Assembly (NCBI RefSeq): GCF_900497805.2
Contig: NW_020954556.1
Span: forward strand, 29,097,671-29,161,670
Source: Vombatus ursinus
Lineage: Eukaryota > Chordata > Mammalia > Diprotodontia > Vombatidae
DNA length: 64,000 nt
Direction: 5' to 3'
Positions 34,626-45,800 of this stretch are shown here, piece by piece. The notes beneath the pieces are model-generated. The model did not search any database, was not told the origin of the DNA, and saw only the letters and a list, made by a program, of their open reading frames with translations. The translations under genes were made by a program, and so were the position numbers. Within the stretch, counting starts at the first letter, position 1; each line of letters begins with the position of its first letter.

Positions 34626-34906
34626 AATTTTTAACAAATTATAAATAATGAAGTATATATGAACCTAAGGCCCTCCTAAGGTTCTGGGCACATATGGAAC
34701 TAGGTGTGATTCTGGAGGCCTGACCCCAAAGGGGCCATTATCTTTCATTGGCTCATTGATTCCTTCCCTAAGTAAAACTCAAAAGTGGAAGCTTAGGTAT
34801 GACTTGTTGCCAAATTTCCAAGTGGCTAATAGGGTACATCTTCCCCCATAGTGTATTTAATGTAATATGGGACAGCCTTTATTTCTTCCATCAAGAAAAT
34901 GTATAA
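34626..34906. other. No recognised feature
   Basis: Unassigned; possibly part of an unlisted repeat that continues after the SINE. Confidence 0.35.
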
Positions 34907-35030
34907 GAAGGGGGCAGCTAGGTGGCGCGGTGGATAGAGCACCGGCCCTGGAGTCAGGAGGATCTGAGTTCAAATTTGGCCTCAGACACTTGACACTTAC
35001 TAGCTGTGTGACTCTGGGCAAGTCCCTTCC
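34907..35030 (+). repeat. Short SINE, 3' truncated
   Basis: GGGGGCAGCTAGGTGGCGCG, CCTGGAGTCAGGAGGATCTG to GGGCAAGTCCC, without the A tail. It supplies the C-terminal end of the 211-codon - strand frame at 34857-35492. Confidence 0.85.
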
Positions 35031-37859
35031 CATTGTCCTTATACATACATTAATTAAGCAACCCAGGGAACTATCATGAAGGGTTTTCATGGTCCAGATC
35101 CTGGCATGGAAAATTCTCTTCTCCTTTTGGAAGGCTGATATCCAACTCAATTCAGGAACGCAATCTCTTGGAAACTCTAAAACTTGGGAACGCTTAAATT
35201 TGGAATTGCTTATGGAAATAACTCCCAAGAATAGGAATATCCATGTTAGAATTGGTCTTTTTTGGTCTGTGAATTGGAGGTCCAGAAACTCCCAACTCAG
35301 ACTCAGCGAGGTAAGCAAAGGCTGTTCACTACTGCAAGTGTTTCTACTACAAGTCATTTTCTGTTCGTAGGACAGGAAAGGGAAAAATCCTCTCCTAGTC
35401 TTAATGCATTCTGGTCTGGATGTCCAAAGGACAGAAAGTACAGGAAAATAAAAAGGGAGCAAGCCAAGTTTTACATACACACACACACCCACATATACAT
35501 AAAATATAAAGCCACAAAAGAGGCAGTTCGACTAAGAGTCTATATTTCTGAACTTCAGCCAAGCAGTCAGGAAGACAGCCCCAAAGATGTCACTGGGCAA
35601 GTCCACTTCATGGGACATGACTGCAGCACGGTCCATAACCCACAATCTCATCAAGTTAATTGAAAGGAATTCATAAAATTGATTAGGAGTTCTTTTAATC
35701 AGCCCCCTTAATAAGGTTTTCATGTGTGATCATTTTTCATTTGTGCACTTGAATCTTTGCATTTGTTGATTGTTCCTAAGTATAGAAAATAAACTCCATA
35801 TTGTTACAACTTCATGTTAAGTAGCCTTTTAACAGTAATTTGATATGTGCTGGCTGTGTGTTCTGGGCCAATGATTCAGGTTTGGGATTGAAATGAAATG
35901 AGATACTCATAAACCAGCTAACATTTAACGAAAAGAAATTTGCTTAACAACAATATGGAAAGGATAGTGATCAAGAATATAGTATTGATTCAGCTGAGTT
36001 CAGTTCCTCTTTCTTCACATTTGCCAAGGTGGTACATCTGGTCGGCAGAGTGTGTCAAGCCTGAGGTGTTTACTTCTCCTTAGGCCTTTATGTTTAGGAA
36101 GACAGAAAGCTGTAGTAACAGTTTGAACTTTAGTCTGGGCCAATTAATTTGAATTTTAATTTGGCTCAATTAAGTCTTTTTTTTTTAGTACATAAAGATG
36201 CTTTATTTTTCAAAAGAAGCTTCTCAGATTATTACTTTTAATAAATATTCAACAAAACAATTGCCATCTTTTTCTTTTCAGTTCCCATAAAATACCCATT
36301 TAACAAGGAAATGTTTTCATTTTCTGTAATAATTTGCTCATTATATGCTTTGGCTTAAAAATGGAACTCTTATAATTTGAGAGATATCAGGAATTAACAT
36401 TTTATAACTCATTCCTTTGACGAGATTAGAGAATAGGCATATGAAAGGATCTGATCTTTGGGGGCGAAAAATGACCAAAAAAAATAAACTTCTTCTAAGA
36501 TGAACCTTTTCACCTTCTTGCGTCTTTAACATGATTTCTCAGTAGTACTTTTAATCCAGTTACCCTGTAAGTGTTATTGTTATCTTCTCTTAGTAGTTTT
36601 TATATACATGTCCTATTCATTTCTTTTTTTTTCTTTTTTTAACATGTAATAGTTCAGTTAAGTATTAAGGACAATTTTATTGCCATTTAGGGGAAACCAA
36701 GGCTAACCGTTGTGGGGGGTAAATGTTGCTCCTGCCATATCATGCTTCATTGTGTTTCTTAAAGGAATAACTGTCAGAACCACGAATTCATACAATTTCA
36801 TCCTAAATTAATAACAGTCATGCTGGTGTTCATTCTGTAGAAAGCTGACACTCTTAGCATTCTCTCTATCAGTAGACTATGTAGTTTCTGGTAGTGGTGA
36901 GGATTTGCAGTGATCTTTCCATATCTGTTTGTGATTAATGGCATATATTTTTGGCACAGTTCATGGAGGTTAAAAGTATAGTCTGTCATATGAATCAGGG
37001 TGAAGCTATTTACTTTTCCATGTAGGACTCCACATAGGATTCAGTCTCACAAATTTGAGGCAGAATGCTGTAGGTCATGAATCTAATCACCCATAAACAT
37101 CTTTAAATGAATGAAAAAAATACATTAGACACATCAAAAGGGGATAACTTATGAGTCATCACTATGTAAATGACTATAGTATTTTGTTTTCATTTTACTA
37201 ATATATTCATTAGCACAGCTGAAAGCTTTGTGAAATGTAAACTCTGCCTCACAGTAGCTCTGGGAACAGGATTTTTTTTTTTATTTTAACAATTTGATGT
37301 GTTGTTGAAGGACCAAGAGTTTAAGGGACTTGGTTGAAAAAAATTCAGTAAATCAGTGCAGAATTCCTGGTTCCAATTCCTGTCAATGAGCCTCGGTCCT
37401 TCTATGAAGTGGCATTTGTTCATTTATATGACTTTATACAATCATAGAGCAAGAGCAAGAGATAACAGATGAACTGCTCTATCAATGCAAGTGTTGTTGA
37501 GGAAGAAACACTGCTTCCTCCTCCCTCACCCCAGTGGATTAATGGAAGGACATGGACTAAAATCCCATAGGATGGAATTATATTGTGTACTAGTGATGAA
37601 AGTATCATAGAGACCAGTGAGATCAGGTTCATTGAAATCTTAATGAATTAAATATCGCAATACGTAGTTTTACTAGTTGGGATATTTTTTTCTTCCTTTT
37701 ACCATGACTCATGCTAAAGAAAATAAAAAAATAAATCCCAGTTCTAATGCTTACTATTTATATGTCTTTTGGCAAATTCTTTAACATTTCTGGATCTTAG
37801 GACTAGTCTCTAAGAAGCCTTCCACTCCAGATACAGGAACTCATGATCCTTGAACTTGT
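35031..37859. other. Mostly unassigned sequence
   Basis: No repeat or gene recognised with confidence. Contains a 211-codon and a 133-codon overlapping frame on opposite strands (34857-35663), without known domains, a CA-rich patch at 35474-35492, and protein-like stretches on the - strand at 36795-37260. Confidence 0.35.
36795..37260 (-). other. Protein-like but broken frames, unknown
   Basis: Three stretches on the - strand in shifting frames: CEAEFTFHKAFSCANEYISK (about 37240-37180), MTYSILPQICETESYVESYM (about 37066-37007) and a 64-codon frame including HELCQKYMPLITNRYGKITA (36989-36798). The middle one follows a good-looking acceptor (TTTTTTTCATTCATTTAAAG). It could be an old retrocopy, two exons, or chance. 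Confidence 0.2.
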
Positions 37860-38330
37860 CATCTGTCATTTCTTTTACCTCAATATAGATACCACATCCC
37901 TTGCAACCTTGTTTCAGTAAACCACACCTTCTCCTATTTCACTTCATTCAAAGGGCCAGAAGGCATTCCTCTTGGTCCCTAATGCTGTTTCTATACCATT
38001 CTTCTACTACCATTCTGCCATGACCTTGTTTCTTCTGCAGTCTGTGTGTTTTACTTGTACCACCCTTTCCTCTGTTACTATCTATCATCCACCAATGTCC
38101 AAGTCATTCTACCAATTTTTTTCAACGACTTTAGTACCTGGCTCATAGTTTTATTCTCTTTATTTCCAATCATCATCTTTAGAGACTTCAATATTCATGT
38201 TAATAATTATTCTAACATTCTGATCACATAATTCCTCAACCTCTTCAATGCCAGTGACTTCTTTTTCTAACTCACTTCAGTCACACAAGATACACTAGAA
38301 CTGAAATTCTACTCTACAATCACATCTGCC
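37860..38330 (+). repeat. LINE-2 endonuclease fragment
   Basis: The + frame at 38046-38231 ends FRDFNIHVNNYSNILIT, which matches the GDFNxHVDD block of the L2/CR1 apurinic endonuclease (first G changed to R). Confidence 0.65.
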
Positions 38331-38724
38331 TATCCTTTTGCCTCTGCATTTTTGCTTTTGTTTATGAGGTTTTTATGCTTTGGTCTAGAACATAGTCAAT
38401 TTTTGTAGAGGTGCATATACAGAAGAGAAATATGCATACTTCTTTTAATTCCCACTCAGTAACCACCAAAGATCTAGCATATTTGACTTTTCTAAAATTC
38501 TGTTTAGGTCCTTAATTTTTCTGTTTATGTTTTTGTTAGATTTGTCTATGTCTGAAAAGGGCATACTGAGGTTCCCAGCCATTACAGTTTTGCTAGCTGT
38601 TTCTCCAAGTATTTGATTTAACTTTTCCTTTACATATTTAGATGCTATGCCAACGATACATATACATATATGTATATATTTATATATGTATAGTTAATAT
38701 TATTTCATTATCTATGGTCTTTTT

Positions 38725-38876
38725 ATTTATTTATTTATTTGGTTAGGCAGTGGGGTTAAGTGAGTTGCCCAGGGTCACACAGCTAGTAAGTGTTATGTGT
38801 CTGAGGCCAGATTTGAACTCAGGTCCTCCTGACTCCAGGGCCGATGCTCTATCCACTGCACCACCTAGCTGCCCCA
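38725..38876 (-). repeat. Short A-tailed SINE
   Basis: Antisense: GTCACACAGCTAGTAAGTGT, TCCTCCTGACTCCAGGGCCG, CACCACCTAGCTGCCCC. The L1 continues on both sides. Confidence 0.85.
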
Positions 38877-38997
38877 GTTTCCTTGTTTGTCTCTTTTAGG
38901 TATGTCTATTTTAACTCTTGCCTTATCTGAGATCTGTTCCTTTTACTTTTTTGAGTTTGCCTGAAGCATAATAAATTCTGCTTCAGCTCCTCAGTTT

Positions 38998-39175
38998 CAT
39001 ATAATCATAGATTTAGAGCTGGAAGGGAACAGAGAGGCCAATCCCTTCATTTTACAAATGAGGAAACTGAGGCAGAGATCTGAAGTGACTTACTCATTGT
39101 CACACAGCTAGTAAATGTTGTGAGATTAAACACAAGTCTTTCTGACTTCAAATCCAGTGTCTACTCCAAATTGCC
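38998..39175 (-). repeat. MIR-type SINE
   Basis: Antisense: CATAGATTTAGAGCTGGAAG, CATTTTACAAATGAGGAAAC, TTGTCACACAGCTAGTAAAT. Confidence 0.8.
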
Positions 39176-39480
39176 TGCAACTTTCTGTCAGTGTTTATGT
39201 TTCATGTTTCTTATAAACTACATCTTGCTGGATTTTGCTTTCTAATCAATTCTGTTACCTTCCCAGGTTTTATGGGTAAATTTATCCCAATCATATTAAC
39301 AGCTATGCTTGTTAATTTTGTATATTCCTCCATCTTATCCTGTTTAATTTTTTCGCCTCTTTGCTCTCTTCCCTCTTTTTTTGCAAATAAAGAAGTAGTG
39401 AAAGAGAAGGAATTTGATCAATATTTTCATTACGTAATTGAACTAGTCTGCTCTACTTCTGCAACCCTCTTTGCTTTCCC

Positions 39481-40148
39481 TTAACCCAAAATATTTCTTA
39501 TATTGTGCTTGGCATTTTCTTCTCTGTACTTATATCTCCAACCTCAGTTCCTGATTGGGTCTTTGTACAAGGGCCAGCCTCCATCTGCACCAACAGTCTT
39601 GGAACAAGTGGGTAGACTGTATTTGGTCCTGTTCTGTCTATATAGTCTGAATACCATTGCTGCTATAATTCTGGATGGGGCAGCTGATTCTAGCTCCTAC
39701 CCTCTGCCTCAATCCATGGTTTCTGTTTCAGTCTCTTGGTGGCCCTGTGGGGGTATTTGTCTCATCCTGTCTCTGCCTTCTTCTTTCACAATCTCCAATC
39801 AGGAGTTGGTTTTGGTTTTGTCTTCAGTAGTGGTCCTGACAGGCTCTAGTCAGATGCTGAAAATCATACTAGTGTAATTCTCTTTACAAGCCCTCCCCTT
39901 CCTCTCCAAATGTATGCATCTGGTTGTTGAGCCCACCCTGTCTCCTACTCTGCTTCCTAGTGCTTTAAAGAAGGCTAACCTAGGTCCTCTCTCTTTTTAT
40001 TTGACCCATGAAGTCTGGCTCTATCCCTGTTTCTTTTCCAACAGATCAGGGCAACATTCCTGTGAAAGGTAGCCCATCCTAGCTTCCAAACTCCCTGGAG
40101 TTAAGAGTGCCTATTGGCTTCAGGACCATTTACTGGCAGTCAAGATAC
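39481..40148. other. No confident feature
   Basis: Possibly further antisense L1. A 124-codon + frame at 39503-39877 shows no recognisable domain. Confidence 0.35.
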
Positions 40149-40164
40149 TTTCTTAGGGAGTCTT
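40149..40164 (+). repeat. Left 16-bp direct repeat (insertion flank)
   Basis: TTTCTTAGGGAGTCTT, repeated exactly at 40802-40817. It brackets the 637-bp block holding the left inverted copy. Read on the - strand the site is TTC|AAGA, close to the relaxed L1 endonuclease target. Confidence 0.85.
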
Positions 40165-40801
40165 TGTGTTTATTAAATTCTAGGATATTAGATATATTTA
40201 TTTTTGTATATTGTGTACCCAATTAGTTCCATCAATCAAGCACTTCATTTTTTTTTAACCAATACCAAATTCTTTTAAGAATCAGTACTGTAGTTTGAAA
40301 TCTGGGCTGCTGCCCACCCTCTCTGTCTACTTCTTGTCATTATTTCCCTTAAGATTCTTGAACTTTTTTTCTCCATGTGAATTTCATTATTACCTTTTCT
40401 AGTTCTGTAAAGTAATCCTTTGGTAGTTTGGTATGACATTGGATGAGTAAATTAATTTAGATAGTATTATCATTTTATTATGTTGATTCATCCTACCCAT
40501 CAATAATTAATATTTTCCCAGTTACAACCACTATCATTCTAAAGATGAAGACACTGAAGCCTAGAAAAGCTAAAATGATTAGATAATGGTCACATAGCAA
40601 GATAATGACGACTAAGACTAAATTTGGTTCTAACTCAGCTCTTTTGATTCCTGGTCCAGTATTCTTTCCACTACATCAGTGGTATCCTGGAATATTCCTC
40701 ATCAAAGTGCTTACAACTTCAAGCTTGTTAACCTAGGCTCACATTGACTTCTGCTGCCCTTGGCCTGACCTTTCTTCTACTTCCTATAGGCATCTGTCCA
40801 T
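40165..40801 (-). mobile_element. Inserted MIR/L1 composite, left arm of inverted pair
   Basis: Bounded by exact 16-bp direct repeats. Bases 40161-40683 are the reverse complement of 42296-42818 with about 23 substitutions and one 1-base length difference by hand count (about 95-96% identity). On the - strand it consists of about 118 bp unique to this copy, a MIR-type SINE, then an L1 ORF2 segment that stops 3' of an AATAAA. No A tail is visible. Confidence 0.8.
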
Positions 40802-40817
40802 TTTCTTAGGGAGTCTT
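40802..40817 (+). repeat. Right 16-bp direct repeat (insertion flank)
   Basis: TTTCTTAGGGAGTCTT, exact partner of 40149-40164. Confidence 0.85.
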
Positions 40818-40894
40818 GAACTGGATGGAGGAGCTTACTGATGTTTCTTTTTATTCTTCTTGATTTGTTTGGGGCCATTTTTAAGATAAATCCC

Positions 40895-40927
<33 letters not shown>

Positions 40928-40957
40928 ATGATAAATAGAGATAGATAAGTAATTAGA
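40895..40957. repeat. GATA/GA simple repeat
   Basis: TAGA units followed by GA units and further AGATA units. Confidence 0.85.
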
Positions 40958-41130
40958 TAGGGCATTTAAGTGTTTTACTATGTGTCAGGCACTATGCTAA
41001 GCATTGCAAATACAGATACAAGCAAGCAAGACAATCCCTCTCTCAAAAAGAGCTTACATTCAAATAGAGGAAGACAATATATAAAAGGGACCTGGAAAGA
41101 GGGTAGGAGGTACCTCAAAGTGGGGTGGCA
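40958..41130 (-). repeat. LINE-2 3' terminus
   Basis: Antisense: CTATGTGTCAGGCACTATGC, CAATCCCTCTCTCAAAAAGA, GAGCTTACATTCAAATAGAG. Confidence 0.75.
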
Positions 41131-41389
41131 TAGTGTGATGACAGCTTGCTCACAGGCAAGATAAGGTGAGAAATTTCACCTAGCATAACTGGAAGACCTA
41201 GGAGCAGAGTCCAAGGTTGAGGTAGGAGGGAAATGAAGAACCCATAATGTAGGCAGCATAGTCAAGAGATGGCAGGAAAGTGATCTTTTTAGATCTTTGG
41301 TAGAGTATATGTGAGAGAGAGATGGGCTGTCTATGACCTTTCTTACATCCCTCTTAACTGGAAGTCTTCTCATCTTATTCTACATGTCA

Positions 41390-42185
41390 GCTACCCTGAA
41401 CTTGTTATTCTCTTTTCTTATCCCCAACTTCATTGCCCACTCTTCATGTCTAGAATAAATTGGACTAGATTCTTGTTTCACTGAGAAAATTGAGATCATC
41501 CAAAATGAACACCCTTAACTCCTTTCCTCCATTCCTTAAGCTGACTGATGATACCCTTTATTGTGTCTTTCTGTAACCACACAAGAGGTGATATTTCTAC
41601 ATCTCAGCAAAGCTATAGCACTGAGATTCTTCTGTCCTTGATTCTGGTTTACCTGTCTCCTCTCTAGAACCCTTTTTCAAAATATTGCCTCTTCCCTTTA
41701 CCAAAAATCTCCTCCTCATCTGCCTACAAGCATGCTGAAGACTCCCTAATCCTACCAACTAAGTTGGACTCTCTCCAGATGACTCCTCTTCATTTTCTAT
41801 TTCATTGCCACCCTGAAAACCCTCCCCCCACCCTGAGGTCAGAGAAGTCTTCATGACTCCCTCCCTCAGACCACAATTTTAGCGAGGACCTTAGCCATGC
41901 TTCTCCTCTCACTATCACTTGGACCCTCCAGAATCCTCAACTTTTTCCTCTCCCACTGCATCATCCCCAGTGGATACCCCTTCCCAACACTTCCAGTTCC
42001 TTTTTATGTATTGTTTTCCCCCATTCAAATGTAAGCTCCTTGAGGATAGATACTGCCTTGTCTGCCCATATATGTATCTCCAGTGCTTAGTACAGTCCTG
42101 GAATATAGCTCTTAATAAGTATTCTGTCTATTATATCTATCCCTCCTTGACCTTTCTAGCTGATCTAACATAACATCTCTCTTCA
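41390..42185 (+). repeat. LINE-2 pieces, including 3' terminus
   Basis: The first part resembles the L2 spacer between endonuclease and reverse transcriptase. 42010-42125 is the clear 3' terminus (CAAATGTAAGCTCCTTGAGG, CCAGTGCTTAGTACAGTCCT). Confidence 0.6.
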
Positions 42186-42274
42186 GTGCTAAAATTCCTA
42201 AAAAAAAAAAAATTATATCCATTGCCTTACTCCCCAGTCTCTTCAATTTGATACTCTGTACTCATATCTCTATT

Positions 42275-42301
42275 GGTTTCTATTTGAGTTTAACACCACT
42301 G
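42275..42301 (-). repeat. Fragment of the hAT-like MITE end
   Basis: The reverse complement CAGTGGTGTTAAACTCAAAT resembles the terminus at 51460 (CAGTGGTATCAAACTCAGAT). Very short; may be chance plus overlap with the MIR head. Confidence 0.25.
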
Positions 42302-42818
42302 ATGTAGTGGAAAGAACACTGGACCAGGAATCAGAAGAGCTGAGTTAGAACCAAATTTAGTCTTAGTCGTCATTATCTTGCTGTGTGACCATTATCTAAT
42401 CATTTTAGCTTCTCTGGCCTTCAATGTCTTCATCTTTAGAATGATAGTGGTTGGAATTGGGGAAATATTAATTACTGATGAGTAGGATGAATCAACATAA
42501 TAAAATGATAATACTACCTAAATTAATTTACTGATTCAATGTCATACCAAACTACCAAAGGATTACTCTACAGAACTAGAAAAAATAATAATGAAATTCA
42601 TATGGAGAAAAAAAGTTCAAGAATCTTAAGAGAAATAATGACAAGAAGTAGACACAGAGGGTGGGCAGCAGCCCAGATTTCAAACTACAGTACTGATTCT
42701 TAAAAGAATTTGGTATTGGTTAAAAAAAAAATAGAGTGCTTGATTGATGGAACTAATTGGGTACACAATATACAAAAATAAATATATCTAATATCCTAGA
42801 ATTTAATAAACACAAAGA
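42296..42818 (+). repeat. Right arm of inverted MIR/L1 pair
   Basis: MIR-type SINE (GTAGTGGAAAGAACACTGGA, AGAACCAAATTTAGTCTTAG) followed by L1 ORF2 reverse-transcriptase C-terminal sequence (ATGAATCAACATAATAAAAT, CCAAACTACCAAAGGATTAC). The L1 continues beyond 42818 here but not in the left arm, so this arm looks like the source and the left arm the copy. Confidence 0.8.
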
Positions 42819-43330
42819 CCCCAGCTACTGGAATAAGGACTCACTATTTGACAAAAATTACTAGGAAATTTGGGCAGCAATATGGAAGAAATTAGATTCA
42901 GAACAACATCTTATACCTTATATCAAGATAAACTCCAAGTAGATGGATGACCTAGGAATTAAAGGTCACGTCACAAACAAATTAGAGAAATATGAAAAAA
43001 GTACCTATCAAATCTCAAGATAGAAGAGTTCATAACCAAAAAAAAAAACAATAGAGAGAATAATAGAAGACAAAATTGATAGTTTTGATTACATAAAATC
43101 ATAAAGGTTCTATCCTAACAAATCCAATAAAGCTAAAATTAAAAGGGAAACAACTCAGAAGAAAAACAACTTTGTAGCACTTCTCTGATAAAGATCTCAT
43201 TTCCATATATGGAACTGATGCAAATTTATAAGAATTAGAGCCATTTCCCAATTGATGGTCTGAGAATATGAATAGGCATTTCCCAGGGAAAGAAACTTAG
43301 ACCATCTATGACCATATGAAAAAAGGTTCC
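42465..43330 (+). repeat. L1 ORF2 segment, 5' part of split copy
   Basis: Sense L1 ORF2. Frames include NDKKxTQRVGSSPDFKL-type and DSLFDKNY-EIWAAIWKKLD blocks (counterparts of the eutherian SLFNKWCWENWTAxCKRMK stretch). It is interrupted at 43330 by a half-L1-like element and resumes at 45801. Many stops; an old copy. Confidence 0.75.
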
Positions 43331-45792
43331 AGGGAGGCAGAGCCAAGATGGTGGAGAAAAGGCAAGGACTCAACTGAGCTCTCCCCAAAACCCTTCCATT
43401 TATATTTGAAATCATGCCATAAAACAATTCCTGGAGTGGCAGAACCCACAAAAGGACAAGGTGAAATAATTTTCCAGCCAAAGACAACTTAGAAGTTCAG
43501 CAAGAAAGGTCTGTCACACCTGAGTGAGAGTGGAGTACAGTCCAGCACAGGCAACACCAGCATAGACTATGATATTCTAGAACCAGAGGGTAAAATAGAA
43601 ATTGAAAGAGTCCACAAATCACCTCCCGAAAAAGATCCCCAAATGAAAACTCCCAGGAATATTATAGCCAGATTCCTTAACTCCCAGGTCAAGGAGAAAA
43701 TATTTCAAGCAGCCAGAAAGAAACAATTTAAGTATCATGAGACCACAGTGGGGATAACATGGGATTTAACAGCTTCTATATTAAAGGACTGAAGGACTTG
43801 GAATATGATATTCTAGAGAGAAAAGGAGGTGGGATTAGAACCAAGAATCACTTACCCGGCAAAATTGAGTATAGTCCTTTAAGGCAAAAATGGATATTCA
43901 ATGAAATAGAGAACTTTTAAGTATTCTTGATGAAAAGACCAGAACTGAATAGAAAATTTGATTTTCAAATACAAGACTCAAGAGAAGTATAAAAAGGTAA
44001 ATAGGAAAAAGAAACACAAAGGACTTAATAAGGTTAAACTATTTACATTCCTACATGGGAAGATGATACTTGTAACTCATAAAAACCTTGTTATTATTAG
44101 GTCAGTTAGTCATATGTATAGACAGAGGGCACAGGTGTGAGTTGAATTTTAAGGAATGATATCTTAAAAAATAGAATTAAGGGGTGAGAAAGAAGAAGAA
44201 AGGGAAAGGGAGGGGCAGAATGGGGTAAATTATCTCACGTAAAAGAGGCAAGAAAAAAGCTTTTACAGCAGAGGGGAAGATGAGGAAGGTTGTGGGGGGG
44301 GAGGAGAGTGAGTGAATCTTACTCTCATCAGAATTGACTCAAAGAGGAAATAACATACAAACTCAGTTGTGTATAGAAATCTATCTTAGCCTACAGGAAA
44401 GTAGGAGGGGAAGGAGATAAGAGAAGGGAGGGGAGGGATGTGATAGAAGGGATGTGATAGAAGGGAGGTGTTAGGTGAGAAACAAAACACTTTTGAGGAG
44501 GCACAGGGTGAAAGGAAAGAGAGAATAGAATAAATGGGGAGGGGATAGGATGGAGGGAAATACATTTAACAATCATAACTGTGAAAAAAAATGTTGAAGC
44601 AAGTTTCTCAAATATATAGAGAACTGAGTCACATTTATAAAAATAGGAGCCATTCCCCAATTGATGAATGATGAAGAGATATGAACAGCTTTCAGATGAA
44701 ATATTTGAAGTTATTTTTAGTCATATGAGAAGATACTCTAAATCACTATTGATTCAAGGAATGCAAAGGGAAACAATTATGAGGTACTACCTCATACTTA
44801 TTAGATTGCCTAATAGGACAGAAAAGGAGAATGACAAATATTGGAAGAGATGTGGGAAAAATGAGACATTAGTGAACTGTTGGTGGAGTTGTGAACTGAT
44901 TCACCCATTCTTTAGAGCAATTTGGAACTATGTCCACAGGGCTATAGTGGTGCCACTACTAGGTCTGTCTCCAGGAGGAAGTTAAAAAAACAAAGGGGAG
45001 GGGCAGCTAGGTGGCCCAGTGGATAGAGTACGAGCTCTGAAGTCAGGGGGACCTGAGTTCAAATCCAGCCTCAGACACATAACACTCACTAGTTGTGTGA
45101 CTCTAGGCAAGTCACTTAACCCCAACTCTCTCACCAAAAAAACAAACAAAAAAAGGAAAAGGATCTGTTTGTACAGAAATATTTATAGCAGCTCTTTTCT
45201 GGTGGCAGGGAGTTGGAAAATGGGGGAATGCCCATCAATTGGAGAGTGGCTGAACAAATTGTGCTATGTGATTGTGATGGAATGCTATTGTGATAAGAAA
45301 TGATGAGCAGGATGCTCTCAGAAAAATGTGGAAAGACTTACATGAGCTGATGCAAAGTGAAATGTACTGTGTACAAAGTAACAGTAATATTGTAAGATGA
45401 TCAGCTGTGAATGACTTAGCAATTCTCAGCAATACAATGATCCAAGGCAGCTCTGAAGGACTATGATGAAAAATGCTATCCATCCCCGAAGAACTGATGG
45501 TGTCTGAATACCAAGTGAAGCATACTTTTTTAAAAAACTTTATTATTCTTGAGGTTTTTTTTTTTGGTCTATGTTTTCTTTCACAACATGACTAATATGG
45601 AAATATGTTTCGCATGACTACACATGTGTAACCTATATCAAATTGCTTGCCTTCTCAATGAGGGGAGTTTGAAAGGAGGAAGGGAGAGAATTAGGAACTC
45701 AAAGTTTTAAAAACGAATATGAAAAATTGTTTTTACTTGTAATTGGGGAAAAATAAAATACTAAGAATTAAAAAAGGAAGAAAAAGAAAGAA
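43331..45792 (+). mobile_element. Half-L1-like element, 5'-complete, with target-site duplication
   Basis: It begins AGGGAGGCAGAGCCAAGATG, an L1-type 5' end with a YY1-like CCAAGATGG site. Next come 5' leader, the ORF1 C-terminal domain in broken frames (KTPRNIIARF, ARKKQFKYH), a purine-rich inter-region, the ORF2 C-terminal tail (KCWWSCELIHPF-like stretch at 44668-44985), 3' UTR and AATAAA with an A-rich end. Flanks: GAAAAAAGGTTCC (43318-43330) and GAAAAAAAGGCTCC (45793-45806). Endonuclease and reverse transcriptase are absent. Confidence 0.7.
44998..45147 (+). repeat. Short A-tailed SINE inside the half-L1 element
   Basis: GGGGCAGCTAGGTGGCCCAG, GAAGTCAGGGGGACCTGAGT, GTCACTTAACCCCAACTCTC, then an A-rich tail. 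The L1-type sequence continues on both sides. Confidence 0.88.
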
Positions 45793-45800
45793 GAAAAAAA

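Larger units (their letters stand above)
38335..39480 (-). repeat. Old L1 ORF2 segment, with two SINE insertions
   Basis: Antisense stretch with the typical L1 endonuclease-to-reverse-transcriptase spacer look: TCTATGTCTGAAAAGGGCAT, ATCTGAGATCTGTTCCTTTT, GGGTAAATTTATCCCAATCA, CTATGCTTGTTAATTTTGTA. Assigned by resemblance to eutherian L1 antisense; interrupted by a short SINE and a MIR. Confidence 0.5.

Noticed and set aside
34857-35492. 211-codon frame on the - strand, the longest in the window
   Set aside because: The C-terminal part is the antisense of a SINE, the rest overlaps a long + strand frame, and no domain or splice structure is evident.
43331-43360. CCAAGATGG YY1-like site as a host promoter
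   Set aside because: It lies at the 5' end of an L1-type leader, where this site is a normal part of the element.
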